This document shows, in pieces, positions 19,148 to 26,692 of a stretch of DNA of 26,944 nt; within the stretch, counting starts at the first letter, position 1, and each line of letters begins with the position of its first letter. The position numbers and the translations under genes are program-made. Origin of the DNA: a virus; the IMG/VR virus record IMGVR_UViG_3300018080_003262, positions 1 through 26,944 of that record, one strand, 5' to 3'. Below the pieces are notes generated by a model. It did not search any database and was not told where the DNA came from. It saw only the letters and a program-made list of their open reading frames with translations.

Positions 19148-19658
19148 GCCACTGCTCCTCGTATTCATCCTGGTCCAGATCGAATTCCAGATCCCCTATA
19201 AACCTGTCGTAAAACTCAATCCCGTTGGAAAGGCAAAGCTGGACCGTTGGTGCGTGTCTTCTCTTCTCGGTGGCCTTCCACGTACAGCCGAGGAAGGTGT
19301 CCAGATGGACGCCTTTCTCATCGGCCACCTCAATGATGCGCTCCATGCAGGATATCTGGCTCCGGTTTTTCGGCCACCAGTTGTTGTCAAAGTCGCGGTA
19401 GTATTGAGCCCACTTGTTCCAATACTCCACAAACGGCTTCAGCTTCTTCAGCCGCTCGTCGGTCTCCCACTCGCGCAGGATCCTCTTCAGGCTTTTGCTT
19501 TCGGACTTCGGCTTTGACTTCAGGAGACTGCCCGTTACAACCTTCTCCGCAATCCTGCGGTTTCGAAGGGCTACGGCCTCCTGTGCCGAGCCTAGATTGC
19601 CAATGCCTCGTGGCTCACATCTTTTAATGTAAGTTTTTGCCGTATGCGGTGCAAACAT
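19140..19658 (-). CDS. Hypothetical 172-residue basic protein
   Basis: A basic helical protein (SKPKSESKSLKRILREWETD, Trp-rich centre YWNKWAQYYRDFDNNWWPKN) with an acidic C-terminus (LEFDLDQDEYEEQ). The RSQISCMERIIEVADEKGVH segment could be a small helix-turn-helix-like unit. The only ATG (19658) forces a 67-base overlap with the sigma-like gene, larger than any other in the window; no other standard start codon lies between that overlap and the conserved part. Unknown function. Confidence 0.72.
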   Translation of the reverse strand: MFAPHTAKTYIKRCEPRGIGNLGSAQEAVALRNRRIAEKVVTGSLLKSKPKSESKSLKRILREWETDERLKKLKPFVEYWNKWAQYYRDFDNNWWPKNRSQISCMERIIEVADEKGVHLDTFLGCTWKATEKRRHAPTVQLCLSNGIEFYDRFIGDLEFDLDQDEYEEQWHG

Positions 19659-20107
19659 CCCACTACCTCGCAGCTTGCCTTCCTTTTGGAAATTGCCTTG
19701 TCAATTGACCGTGCCTTCACTATCTCGTGCAGTTTGAATCCTGCATACACCTTACGAAGAATGTCCGTTTCGTTCCGGTCAAGATAGGTGTCGAGTGATA
19801 TGACGGGGCAGGAGGCCGAGGATGTGTCTATGTCCTCAACCGCTTCAAGGTGCGGGCTGGACTTCTTGTTTGCCGACCTGTCCAGGTCTATGAGCCGGTT
19901 TGTCATGCACCGGACCATGTAGGTGGACAGCTTTGCCTTTCCGTTCTTGTGGTGGGTTACTATGGCCCGCCATGCGGCGACCCGCGCTTCGTTCAGGAAG
20001 TCGTCGAAGTCGGCAGCGTGCCTTGCCTTGTTGAACTTGCTTGTGATCCGTGATGTGGTGGACCTGATTAGACCTTCGTTCTCCCGTAGAATACTGTCAA
20101 CATTCAT
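19592..20107 (-). CDS. Sigma-70-family RNA polymerase sigma factor
   Basis: A 171-residue protein. Residues 32-77 match sigma region 2: FDDFLNEARVAAWRAIVTHH, then KLSTYMVRCMTNRLIDLDR, corresponding to the core-binding helix and the 'fStY....iRnrliD' -10-recognition helix. The C-terminal ~60 residues (ETDILRKVYAGFKLHEIVKA) are in the place of region 4, but the helix-turn-helix match is weak. It should redirect host RNA polymerase to phage promoters; the three 62-base elements are candidate targets, an inference. The gene lies between the SF2 helicase and the run of small genes. Confidence 0.85.
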   Translation of the reverse strand: MNVDSILRENEGLIRSTTSRITSKFNKARHAADFDDFLNEARVAAWRAIVTHHKNGKAKLSTYMVRCMTNRLIDLDRSANKKSSPHLEAVEDIDTSSASCPVISLDTYLDRNETDILRKVYAGFKLHEIVKARSIDKAISKRKASCEVVGCLHRIRQKLTLKDVSHEALAI

Positions 20108-20143
20108 AGGAACTCCAGTAAGAAAAGTGAATAAGAATACCAG

Positions 20144-21508
20144 TCAGATTCGTTCGATACTCAGTTTGAATGCTCTTTCGGATTTGTATTGGTTTATCCG
20201 TGAAACCGAGTGTCGCACAAGATGCCGGTGACCTACAATGAGAAAATCAAATACTTCTGCAAACTCTTTTCCGGGCGCTGGACGGAGGGCACGACCGATT
20301 CCCTGGCGTGTTTCTATCTCACCTTCCTGAAGCCTGGCGTTTATGAAGACGTCGATGCCGGGGACATCCTGTCCTTCTCCGAAGATGCTCGTGGCAATGA
20401 GACACCGTACCGTCTTCTCCTTGAACTTGCGTTTCACCTCCTTTCTATGGGCGACCGGATCGTCGCCGTTCAAATACACCGCCCTGTCGCCCATCTGGCC
20501 AGCGAGCATGCGGCCCGCCTCCTTCCGGCGCACAAGGATCAAAACCTGCTTTCCTTCGAAGACCTGCTTCTCGGCCAGGTCCGCGATGAACCTGTTGAAG
20601 CCGGGGTCTGTTACAAGGGCCGTGTAGGCGTCCTTGTAGTTGTATTTGGAGTAGCCGCGAAGCTGCCACCTGAAGATCTTTATCTTCGGCGGGACCAGCC
20701 AGCCGTCTTCAATAAGGTCGCTGGCCGACTTCTGGTAAATGATGTTGGAAAGGACGCCCATCATGGTCATCTCCCTTCCATCGGCCCGCAGGAATGTTCC
20801 CGTATAGCCGTACCGCCAGTAGGCCTCGCTCGCCAGCGCATTCATCTTGATGTAGCTTTTGGCAGCCGAATGATGGAATTCGTCCGTTATCAGCATCTTG
20901 AAGCGGTCATAGTATTTGGCGTCCCGCCTTGCCAGCGTCCCGATGTTTGAAACCACTATGGGGCTGGCCGACTCAATCTTCTTCGAAACCGCGTCCCTGC
21001 CGAACCATGTTCTGAAGTCGTCATGCAACTGTTCCCTGATCCCAACGTCCGGCGCACAAACAAGCGTCTGAACGCCTCTGTTGGCGATTACACGGGCCAT
21101 AATGTAGCCTTTGCCTCCACCCGTCCCGATCACGGTAACGCCCCTGACGTTTGATTCTGTGGCTCCTATGGCCTCTTCCTGGTAATCCCTCTCAGTGAAA
21201 CCGTCAGGCGGGCTGAAATTGTAGTCCACGGTGTTGGATTCCGGAGGTATCCGCAGGTCTTCGATCTGATATTCCACTTCCTCGCGCTCAAGTAATCCCT
21301 CAACCAGACCGAGAAGTCCTGTAGGGAAATATCCCCGCTTCAGCAGCTTCACCCTCCCGTCCCAGTTCTTCGCAATATGGGGGGGGAGGTATCTCTTCTG
21401 ATGCTCCGCACCAGGCGGTATGTAGGAAAGCAGGTCCGATACCGCCCTCTCCACATCCGGTCTGCAGAGCACTTTCGTCCTGTGGTTTTCAATCTTCAGT
21501 CGTATCAT
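20144..21508 (-). CDS. SF2 helicase, UvsW/XPB-like
   Basis: A 454-residue protein. Residues ~35-75 (IAKNWDGRVKLLKRGYFPTG) match the N-terminal substrate-binding part of UvsW-like helicases. Motif I is GTGGGKG (128-134), Q-like motif ERDYQEEAI before it, motif II TDEFHH (208-213), motif III TGTFL, and in the second RecA domain SIFGEGQDVPG and motif VI QGIGRALRP. T4 UvsW remodels branched DNA and unwinds R-loops, controlling origin-driven replication; a similar role beside a putative origin is plausible. Motif I has Gly where GKT or GKS is usual. The ATG at 21508 follows AGGAAG; an in-frame start at 21523 is less likely. Confidence 0.92.
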   Translation of the reverse strand: MIRLKIENHRTKVLCRPDVERAVSDLLSYIPPGAEHQKRYLPPHIAKNWDGRVKLLKRGYFPTGLLGLVEGLLEREEVEYQIEDLRIPPESNTVDYNFSPPDGFTERDYQEEAIGATESNVRGVTVIGTGGGKGYIMARVIANRGVQTLVCAPDVGIREQLHDDFRTWFGRDAVSKKIESASPIVVSNIGTLARRDAKYYDRFKMLITDEFHHSAAKSYIKMNALASEAYWRYGYTGTFLRADGREMTMMGVLSNIIYQKSASDLIEDGWLVPPKIKIFRWQLRGYSKYNYKDAYTALVTDPGFNRFIADLAEKQVFEGKQVLILVRRKEAGRMLAGQMGDRAVYLNGDDPVAHRKEVKRKFKEKTVRCLIATSIFGEGQDVPGIDVFINARLQEGEIETRQGIGRALRPAPGKEFAEVFDFLIVGHRHLVRHSVSRINQYKSERAFKLSIERI

Positions 21509-21537
21509 TGTCGCTTCCTGCAAATTTTGGTTTGGAG

Positions 21538-21566
21538 GTGATAAGCCCTGCGGGCCAAGGTGTCAA
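21538..21566 (-). promoter_or_regulatory. Sigma70-like promoter for the replication genes
   Basis: On the minus strand TTGACA (21561-21566) is followed after 17 bases by TATCAC (21538-21543): a perfect -35 box, ideal spacing and a 4/6 -10 box. Transcription would begin about 30 bases before the SF2 helicase start. The host sigma70 could therefore start the replication operon before the phage sigma is made. Confidence 0.6.
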
Positions 21567-21570
21567 ACGG

Positions 21571-21690
21571 TTTTTTACTGTTTAATTATTAGGCACGACG
21601 GCATCACCCTGGATGTGGAGGCAAGCCCCCGGAACACCCCTACATCCAGCATTATGCACATGTTGTCCACAGGGATCTGTGGAAAAGAAA
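21571..21690. other. Candidate replication origin with DnaA-box-like sites
   Basis: Three 9-mers match or nearly match the DnaA box TT(A/T)TNCACA within 35 bases: TTATGCACA (21652-21660, perfect), TTGTCCACA (21663-21671, one mismatch) and TTTTCCACA on the minus strand (21678-21686). Nearby are an AT-rich tract (21571-21590, a possible unwinding element), an inverted repeat CTGGATGT/ACATCCAG (21609-21616/21642-21649), and a hairpin TCCACAG-GGAT-CTGTGGA (21666-21683). The stretch lies in a gene-free gap between the structural and replication units and beside the helicase gene, as expected of an origin. Confidence 0.6.
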
Positions 21691-21719
21691 AATGCCGGTC
21701 CCGCCTTTGGAACCGGCAC
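21681..21719 (-). terminator. Intrinsic terminator of the tail/lysis unit
   Basis: On the minus strand a GC-rich stem (arms TGCCGGT and ACCGGCA, 21693-21699/21712-21718, with two more pairs inside) is followed by TTTTTCTTTT. This is a textbook rho-independent terminator about 30 bases after the last lysis-region gene. It isolates the tail/lysis transcription unit from the origin and replication genes. Confidence 0.85.
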
Positions 21720-21748
21720 TCTCGAAAGGAAATTACTATGGAACCCCT

Positions 21749-22039
21749 TTATTTTAACATCTTCGACCGCCCATAACCAAGGTTACCGGCCACCTGTCCC
21801 AAAACCTTTACCAGCAGCGAGAACCACTTTGCCAGCCGGTTGTCCCACTTGTTCTCCGTACCCCTTGCAAGCCGGACGAACAGTTCAGACAGGCCGCGAA
21901 GGCCGACAAGAACCACGGGATAGAAAAGCCAGAACCACGGGTTTGTCAGTGTCTCCGGCAGTTGCGGCACCGCAACTGCATACTCCGGCTGAAGGATCAC
22001 CGCCCACAGAATGAACTGGTTAAGCAATCGAGTAAGCAT
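21749..22039 (-). CDS. Membrane protein beside endolysin, holin candidate
   Basis: A 96-residue protein with two hydrophobic stretches (LLNQFILWAVILQ; WFWLFYPVVLVGL), then a basic amphipathic part (SELFVRLARGTENKWDNRLA). The ATG at 22039 follows GGGGAGAACCAC and overlaps the endolysin gene by 20 bases. Size, membrane segments, charged tail and position fit a holin, but no holin family is recognised. The 17-mer palindrome shared with 564-580 lies inside it. It is the last gene of the unit before the terminator. Confidence 0.75.
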   Translation of the reverse strand: MLTRLLNQFILWAVILQPEYAVAVPQLPETLTNPWFWLFYPVVLVGLRGLSELFVRLARGTENKWDNRLAKWFSLLVKVLGQVAGNLGYGRSKMLK

Positions 22040-22472
22040 GTGGTTCTCCCCGCATGAACAGTTGTTTCTCAGCCTGTCTCCGCTTTACAAGTCCCTCCAG
22101 CACCACACCCCCGGCCTTGTTCCACCTTTGGAACTCTTCTGCCGCCAGATGCCGCTGACCCCTGTTCAAGTGTTTCAGAAGCGTGCTGTTCTTGAAGGCC
22201 CTTACTCCGACATTGAAGACGAAGCTGACAAGCGCATCTATTTCACACTGCCAAAGGGGTATGATGACATGCTTGCCGACCGCCCGCTCGTATCGTAGAA
22301 GATCCGACCGGAGCATCTCCTCGGCACGGACTTCGGAAATCTTCATACCCTTCATCACACCCTGCGTATGGCCGTAGCCGATGGTCCACACGTTGCCCGG
22401 ACACAGATAGGCTTCAAGCCTGCAGCCCTCGAAATGCTTTATAAGCTCGATGCCGTCGTGTCCGATTCTCAC
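22020..22472 (-). CDS. Endolysin, GH24 (T4-type) lysozyme
   Basis: A 150-residue muramidase. GIELIKHFEGCRLEAYLCPG then NVWTIGYGHT is the GH24 signature. The catalytic triad follows the E-x8-C-x5-T form: E15, C24 and T30, as in P1/P22-type lysozymes where Cys replaces the Asp of T4 lysozyme. It cleaves the N-acetylmuramic acid to N-acetylglucosamine bond in peptidoglycan. There is no signal peptide or SAR segment, so it needs a holin for export. The C-terminal ~100 residues (FVFNVGVRAFKNSTLLKHLN; LVKRRQAEKQLF) are also typical. Confidence 0.95.
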   Translation of the reverse strand: MRIGHDGIELIKHFEGCRLEAYLCPGNVWTIGYGHTQGVMKGMKISEVRAEEMLRSDLLRYERAVGKHVIIPLWQCEIDALVSFVFNVGVRAFKNSTLLKHLNRGQRHLAAEEFQRWNKAGGVVLEGLVKRRQAEKQLFMRGEPHAYSIA

Positions 22473-22795
22473 TCCTTTGATTCCTCCTTCGCCTCCGGCT
22501 TTGAAAAGAGTGCAAACGCCAGCCTCACAACATCCATTCCCTCCTTCGCCAGGATCTTGAGTTCCTCCTGGTTGAGATGCTTCAGTTCATCGTCGACGTT
22601 TTCACGACCGACGAAGGCCTTGAAAGCGGCCGGGGCGTTTGAAATCATCATGGAGGCCGCCTCCATGGTGTCAATCTTGCCGTCGTCGGACTTGTGCCCG
22701 GCTGCGTCGGTCAGCATCTTCTTTGCGTAGTTGATGCAGTCCAGCGTGTCGTCCAGCTTTACCTCTTCTCCGCCATACTTTTCTTCTTCACTCAT
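22469..22795 (-). CDS. Hypothetical 108-residue acidic protein
   Basis: Starts MSEEEKYGGEEVKLDDTLDC. A soluble acidic helical protein (DTMEAASMMISNAPAAFKAF; EELKILAKEGMDVVRLAFAL) with a Ser/Lys/Glu end. ATGA overlaps on both sides tie it between the coiled-coil membrane protein and the endolysin. The ATG at 22795 is chosen for that overlap. Its position in the lysis region suggests an associated regulator, but there is no motif evidence. Confidence 0.78.
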   Translation of the reverse strand: MSEEEKYGGEEVKLDDTLDCINYAKKMLTDAAGHKSDDGKIDTMEAASMMISNAPAAFKAFVGRENVDDELKHLNQEELKILAKEGMDVVRLAFALFSKPEAKEESKE

Positions 22796-23136
22796 GGTCC
22801 GTTTCCTCCATTGTCTGATTTTCGATTGGGAGGATCCACCGCCCTCCACAAGGCCTTTACTTCCATTTTCGCACGAATAAGCTCGTCGTGGTTGGTTTGC
22901 ACCGTTCTTCCCATGGAATCCATCCGCCCCTCTATGCGGGCAATGCTCTCCTTCATGGTCTGGATGCTGGTCAGGATCGACGCAAGCTGCTCCCTCATCT
23001 TCGCCGTGTCGTTCTTCCTGAACCACTCGCGCACAAAGAAAAACACCAGAGCAATGCACCCGGCGACAAACCCTGCAACTATTACCTTTTCAATGGAAAG
23101 GCCGGATACGGCCAGCTTCATTATGGAACTGTCCAT
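22792..23136 (-). CDS. Membrane protein with coiled coil, possible spanin or holin partner
   Basis: A 114-residue protein with one hydrophobic segment (VIVAGFVAGCIALVFFFV, residues ~18-36), then a long amphipathic helix (MREQLASILTSIQTMKESIA; IEGRMDSMGRTVQTNHDELI) and a Pro/Gly/Asn end. The layout (one span plus a periplasm- or cytoplasm-facing coiled coil) fits an i-spanin-like or accessory lysis protein. No o-spanin with a matching overlap is visible, although a lipoprotein gene lies just upstream. Confidence 0.75.
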   Translation of the reverse strand: MDSSIMKLAVSGLSIEKVIVAGFVAGCIALVFFFVREWFRKNDTAKMREQLASILTSIQTMKESIARIEGRMDSMGRTVQTNHDELIRAKMEVKALWRAVDPPNRKSDNGGNGP

Positions 23137-23137
23137 T

Positions 23138-24139
23138 CTAGTCCCTCATGTAAACGTCTCCAAGACAGACACTTGCAGCGAAGGCAAGGTCCACACCGTG
23201 GTACTCCTCAAACGGATCGACCTCCGGGCAGGACTTCCAGTCCTTGTTCAACTTGTCGTCGATATACTGCTCGCGCTGAAAGAGATAGTGCGTGCAGCGC
23301 TTGTCGGTGGAGTTTGGAAGGCGGCCGTTCGGAAAGCGCACGCTTCCGAGAAGCTGCGATATTCCAACATCCATTTCCTGGTCGGTAAACAGGTGGTAGG
23401 CACAGTGGTAAAGGCTGTTCCCCGGATTCTTCTGCTTGCGTGACCGCAGGAAGTCGATCTGAAGGTCGTTGATACCATCCATCATTATCCCGCGAAGAAG
23501 AAACTGCAGCACCGTGAGGTGTGCGCTCACACCCGTGGCCTTTGGATTCCAGATCTGCGGCCTTGCACGCTCGCTTCTGTGGTTTGCACCGCCGAGCCGG
23601 TACAGGATCTCGTAGTATGTAGCCTTGAGGTTTGCCTTCATCTTGCACCGGCCAAGCCATGTCGTATAGCTGTCCGCGTATTCACGACCGCCGCATACGT
23701 CCCAGTCATTGGCCTCCAGCCACTCGATCCGGTTCTCCAGCCATTCAAGATCCTGGTCTGTCCAGACGCATGTCAGTTCCCCGACAACCTCGTCAGCCGA
23801 ATACCACGACCACATTACACCGGGCTTGCCCACGTTTTCAGGCTCATAGTGCCGCGAGCGAATCATCCAGTACGGATGTCCCTCCTTGTGAAACTTCCTC
23901 CACTGCACCCCGCGTCCACCCGCTGCGTGCTTCAGGCACGACCAGAGCATCCCGTTCCCTCTGGATATTGCACCGTATTCATCCAGCACATGAGCCTCGC
24001 CCCTGACGAGATAGTCAATCCGCTTGTTTTTCAACTGCTGCGGCTTTGGAACAACCGGCTCTTCGGGCTTGTTGTCCTTGTCGAACGGATTGCCGGAACA
24101 CGAACAGAGAAACAGAATCAAAAACAAAATCTTCATCAT
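23138..24139 (-). CDS. Large Cys/Trp-rich lipoprotein
   Basis: A 333-residue protein beginning MMKILFLILFLCSCSGNPFD. The signal peptide ends in a lipobox (LCSC), so the mature protein should be membrane-anchored in the periplasm or outer membrane. It has an acidic/Pro linker (DKDNKPEEPVVPKPQ), then a globular domain unusually rich in Trp and Cys (about 9 cysteines, e.g. GMLWSCLKHAAGGRG, WDVCGGREY, LGRCKMK), which suggests disulfides. No catalytic motif recognised. The start is the ATG at 24139 in an ATGA overlap with the chaperone gene. Position between tail and lysis genes. Confidence 0.82.
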   Translation of the reverse strand: MMKILFLILFLCSCSGNPFDKDNKPEEPVVPKPQQLKNKRIDYLVRGEAHVLDEYGAISRGNGMLWSCLKHAAGGRGVQWRKFHKEGHPYWMIRSRHYEPENVGKPGVMWSWYSADEVVGELTCVWTDQDLEWLENRIEWLEANDWDVCGGREYADSYTTWLGRCKMKANLKATYYEILYRLGGANHRSERARPQIWNPKATGVSAHLTVLQFLLRGIMMDGINDLQIDFLRSRKQKNPGNSLYHCAYHLFTDQEMDVGISQLLGSVRFPNGRLPNSTDKRCTHYLFQREQYIDDKLNKDWKSCPEVDPFEEYHGVDLAFAASVCLGDVYMRD

Positions 24140-24594
24140 GTCACCTTCTCGTAAGCTGGTTCTTCGGGCCATTCAAAGTCATCTATGTCTTCAATTGTAT
24201 CAGGCAGATTCTTCAGCAGCGTCCGGTATGCCGTCGTGGCGTCCTTGCAGGCCTGTGTCGCACTTGAGTCGGACATCAGCCGCTTGTCCATCCTGTCCAT
24301 TCGTGCGTCACGCTCCTTTCTCATTGCTGCCCACTTCAGTTCGGAGACCCGGTCCTCGATGGATTGCTTGGCATCGGCGAGGTTTTCAACACCGTGCATG
24401 ATTTCCCTCGCCTCAGTGTCAACAACACAGGGGAATATTGACGGATCGGGAAACCCCATCCATTTGTAATCCGGCAGATTCGGGTCTTCCGGATTGCCGA
24501 AATCAATGCTTGTTTCTTCACTGTTTGCATCGGCAAATGCCTTGGACACAGGTTCGTTCCTGCTGTACAGGATTACATATTTTGGAAGAGTCAT
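24136..24594 (-). CDS. Tail fibre assembly chaperone-like protein
   Basis: A 152-residue protein whose second half matches the phage tail assembly chaperone pattern: ELKWAAMRKERDARMDRMDK, then TAYRTLLKNLP and finally DDFEWPEEP. In that family the end 'W..YR..L..LP......WP..P' is characteristic. Such proteins help fold or attach the neighbouring tail fibre. It directly follows the fibre gene, the usual order. The ATG at 24594 has TAAGGAGTAAGCG upstream. Confidence 0.8.
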   Translation of the reverse strand: MTLPKYVILYSRNEPVSKAFADANSEETSIDFGNPEDPNLPDYKWMGFPDPSIFPCVVDTEAREIMHGVENLADAKQSIEDRVSELKWAAMRKERDARMDRMDKRLMSDSSATQACKDATTAYRTLLKNLPDTIEDIDDFEWPEEPAYEKVT

Positions 24595-24606
24595 GTCGCT
24601 TACTCC

Positions 24607-26676
24607 TTATACGTCAACCTTGGTTGGACCTTGAATACTTCCGGCACCTCCGTTACCACCGTCCTTGTGTGACAATCCAGAACTGTTCGTGGTTCCACCG
24701 GCTCCACCGGCAACAGAAATGGTTGCACCAGGGTCTTGTGAGAGTACGCCAGCATACATGATGATTATTGTTCCACCACCGCTGCCGCCACCGCCGCAGG
24801 CATAGCCGGTTACATACAGGGAAGGACTGCCGCCCTTAATGCCCTTGGCTTCGATTTCTGCATTGGGACCAAGCGTCAGATTGCCTTTTACGAGAAGTAT
24901 CAGCAAGCCTCCTGTTCCGTCGCCGCCGTCCATGATTGGCTTGAGTGTCGTGTAATCTGCTCCAAGTCCACCGGGATTACCTGCGCCGCCTCCGTTGGCA
25001 AAACCACCGGACGGGCCACCATCTCCACCACCGCCACCGTTGTCTTCACCGTTCGCGGGAACGGGAGTGAGGTTGGAGTTTGTATTACTGCCGCACATAC
25101 CTCCACCACCAGAACCGCCTGAAAAACACGTCCCGTCACCACCGGCACCGGCCTGGTTGTTTGTTGTGTCTCCAGCGCGTTGAACACCTCCAGAACCACC
25201 TCCACCGCATGAAGGAGGGCTGAAGGCATTACCGGCCTGACCGGGGGCGTTGTAACCTATACCGTCCCTAACAGAATCGCTTTGTTCCGGAGCACCCGCT
25301 CCACCGTACTTTCTAACGTAGTAAACAATGCCGTCATCGACTTCCTTCTGTTTGTTCTCCGAAGCCTGGGCCACTGCCCCGCACCCTGCGAGCTGGTCTG
25401 GAAGTATGTGGGACTGTCCACCGCCAACCTTGGCCCTTCTAATGACAAGACCACCAGCGTCAACTCCAGTAGGATCACCCTTGTACCCCTTTCCGGTCAT
25501 TGAGATCTTGCCGTCACAATACATGTTCCCCCTGACAAGAAGCATTGTGCCCTTGCAGCGGTTTTGCGGAGTCAGGGTGTCACCGGTATTCAGACTGAAA
25601 TTCAGAAAGTTCTTTACAACCATATCCCCGTCTTCCACGACAGGAATGATTATATCACCGGCACCGCCTCCGGCAGTTGAGACATCCCCGTCGCTTCCAT
25701 CGCCCCACCAGTTTCCAATTTCTCCGCCCTGGCTGTCTATGACTGCCCACAAGCTGTTTGGAACGAGACACAGAAGGGTCACGGCATCATACTGGGAGCT
25801 TGAAGTAAGAAGTTGAATATTGTCATTGGAACTGTCCGGTGACGACAAGTCGCCCTTCACTATCTTCTGGGTTGTGGCCGCCGCATTGGAGTGAATCGCC
25901 CATCCGCCTGTGCCCTTGCCCGCAACGTCAATCCTGTCGAAGGCAACCGAAACCGCCGGAAGGGTGAATATTACAGGGGAAGCCGAGTTTGACACAAAGC
26001 CCTTGTTTACAGACATGGTCGTGTTGACAGTCTTCTCTTCATACTGAAGCAGGCCGCCCCCACCGGCTCCTCCTCCAAACACGCGGAACATTCTGGGGTC
26101 GGACCCGACCTTGTTTTCAATAATTGCCGTCGCCGAACCGGCTGTCTTGTACTTGCTGTCGCCGACCGTCGCATCCGTACACTCAAGATCCATGTAGCCG
26201 ATGTTTACATCGCCCGCAGGGAATACAACGGCTGGATTCACGAGTCCGCCGAGGGTTGCTGATTCGACGGAAAACGCCGCCTCTATTTCATTCAGTGCGC
26301 TCTTGTAGACAAACGCCACCCTTCTGAACTGCCCAAGCGTTCCGTCCGGCAGTGCAAAGGCCCCACCGCCAACCTTCACGGTCCCGCCGGTTGTTGCAGC
26401 GGATTGAAAGTCAATGGTGGTGGCCGGATAAACGTTCAGAACACTCTCTATGGGTGGAGTGGTCTTCTTTGTTCCGTCACCCGCCTCGGTCTGGTTCGAA
26501 CTGATGTTCAGCTTCGAATCGGGTGTTGGAAACGAGGCGAACATTCTCAGTGGATAATCTATATGGCTGTCCAGTTGGGGAATGATCGCGTCAAGTCCGG
26601 TACCCTGTGGTGCACCAATGGCATCATGGTCCGCCATCGACTTCAGTTCGTCGGTGTATCCAAAGGTTTCGTTCAT
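24607..26676 (-). CDS. Glycine-rich tail fibre / adhesin
   Basis: A 689-residue protein. The first ~350 residues are beta-rich with no known motif. Three related units (about residues 378-400, 592-615 and 636-661) share a pattern of hydrophobic strand, (V/K)(R/K)GN or similar and a Gly-rich turn: MLLVRGNMYCDGKISM, LILLVKGNLTLGPNAE, TIIIMYAGVLSQ. Between them residues 476-591 are very Gly-rich (GGGGSGG, GGGGGDGG, GGGAGNPGG), resembling the polyglycine layers of host-binding tail tips such as the S16-like adhesins. It probably binds the host surface. I chose the ATG at 26676 with AAGGAG upstream over one at 26736. Confidence 0.85.
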   Translation of the reverse strand: MNETFGYTDELKSMADHDAIGAPQGTGLDAIIPQLDSHIDYPLRMFASFPTPDSKLNISSNQTEAGDGTKKTTPPIESVLNVYPATTIDFQSAATTGGTVKVGGGAFALPDGTLGQFRRVAFVYKSALNEIEAAFSVESATLGGLVNPAVVFPAGDVNIGYMDLECTDATVGDSKYKTAGSATAIIENKVGSDPRMFRVFGGGAGGGGLLQYEEKTVNTTMSVNKGFVSNSASPVIFTLPAVSVAFDRIDVAGKGTGGWAIHSNAAATTQKIVKGDLSSPDSSNDNIQLLTSSSQYDAVTLLCLVPNSLWAVIDSQGGEIGNWWGDGSDGDVSTAGGGAGDIIIPVVEDGDMVVKNFLNFSLNTGDTLTPQNRCKGTMLLVRGNMYCDGKISMTGKGYKGDPTGVDAGGLVIRRAKVGGGQSHILPDQLAGCGAVAQASENKQKEVDDGIVYYVRKYGGAGAPEQSDSVRDGIGYNAPGQAGNAFSPPSCGGGGSGGVQRAGDTTNNQAGAGGDGTCFSGGSGGGGMCGSNTNSNLTPVPANGEDNGGGGGDGGPSGGFANGGGAGNPGGLGADYTTLKPIMDGGDGTGGLLILLVKGNLTLGPNAEIEAKGIKGGSPSLYVTGYACGGGGSGGGTIIIMYAGVLSQDPGATISVAGGAGGTTNSSGLSHKDGGNGGAGSIQGPTKVDV

Positions 26677-26692
26677 GTCTTTCGACTCCTTG

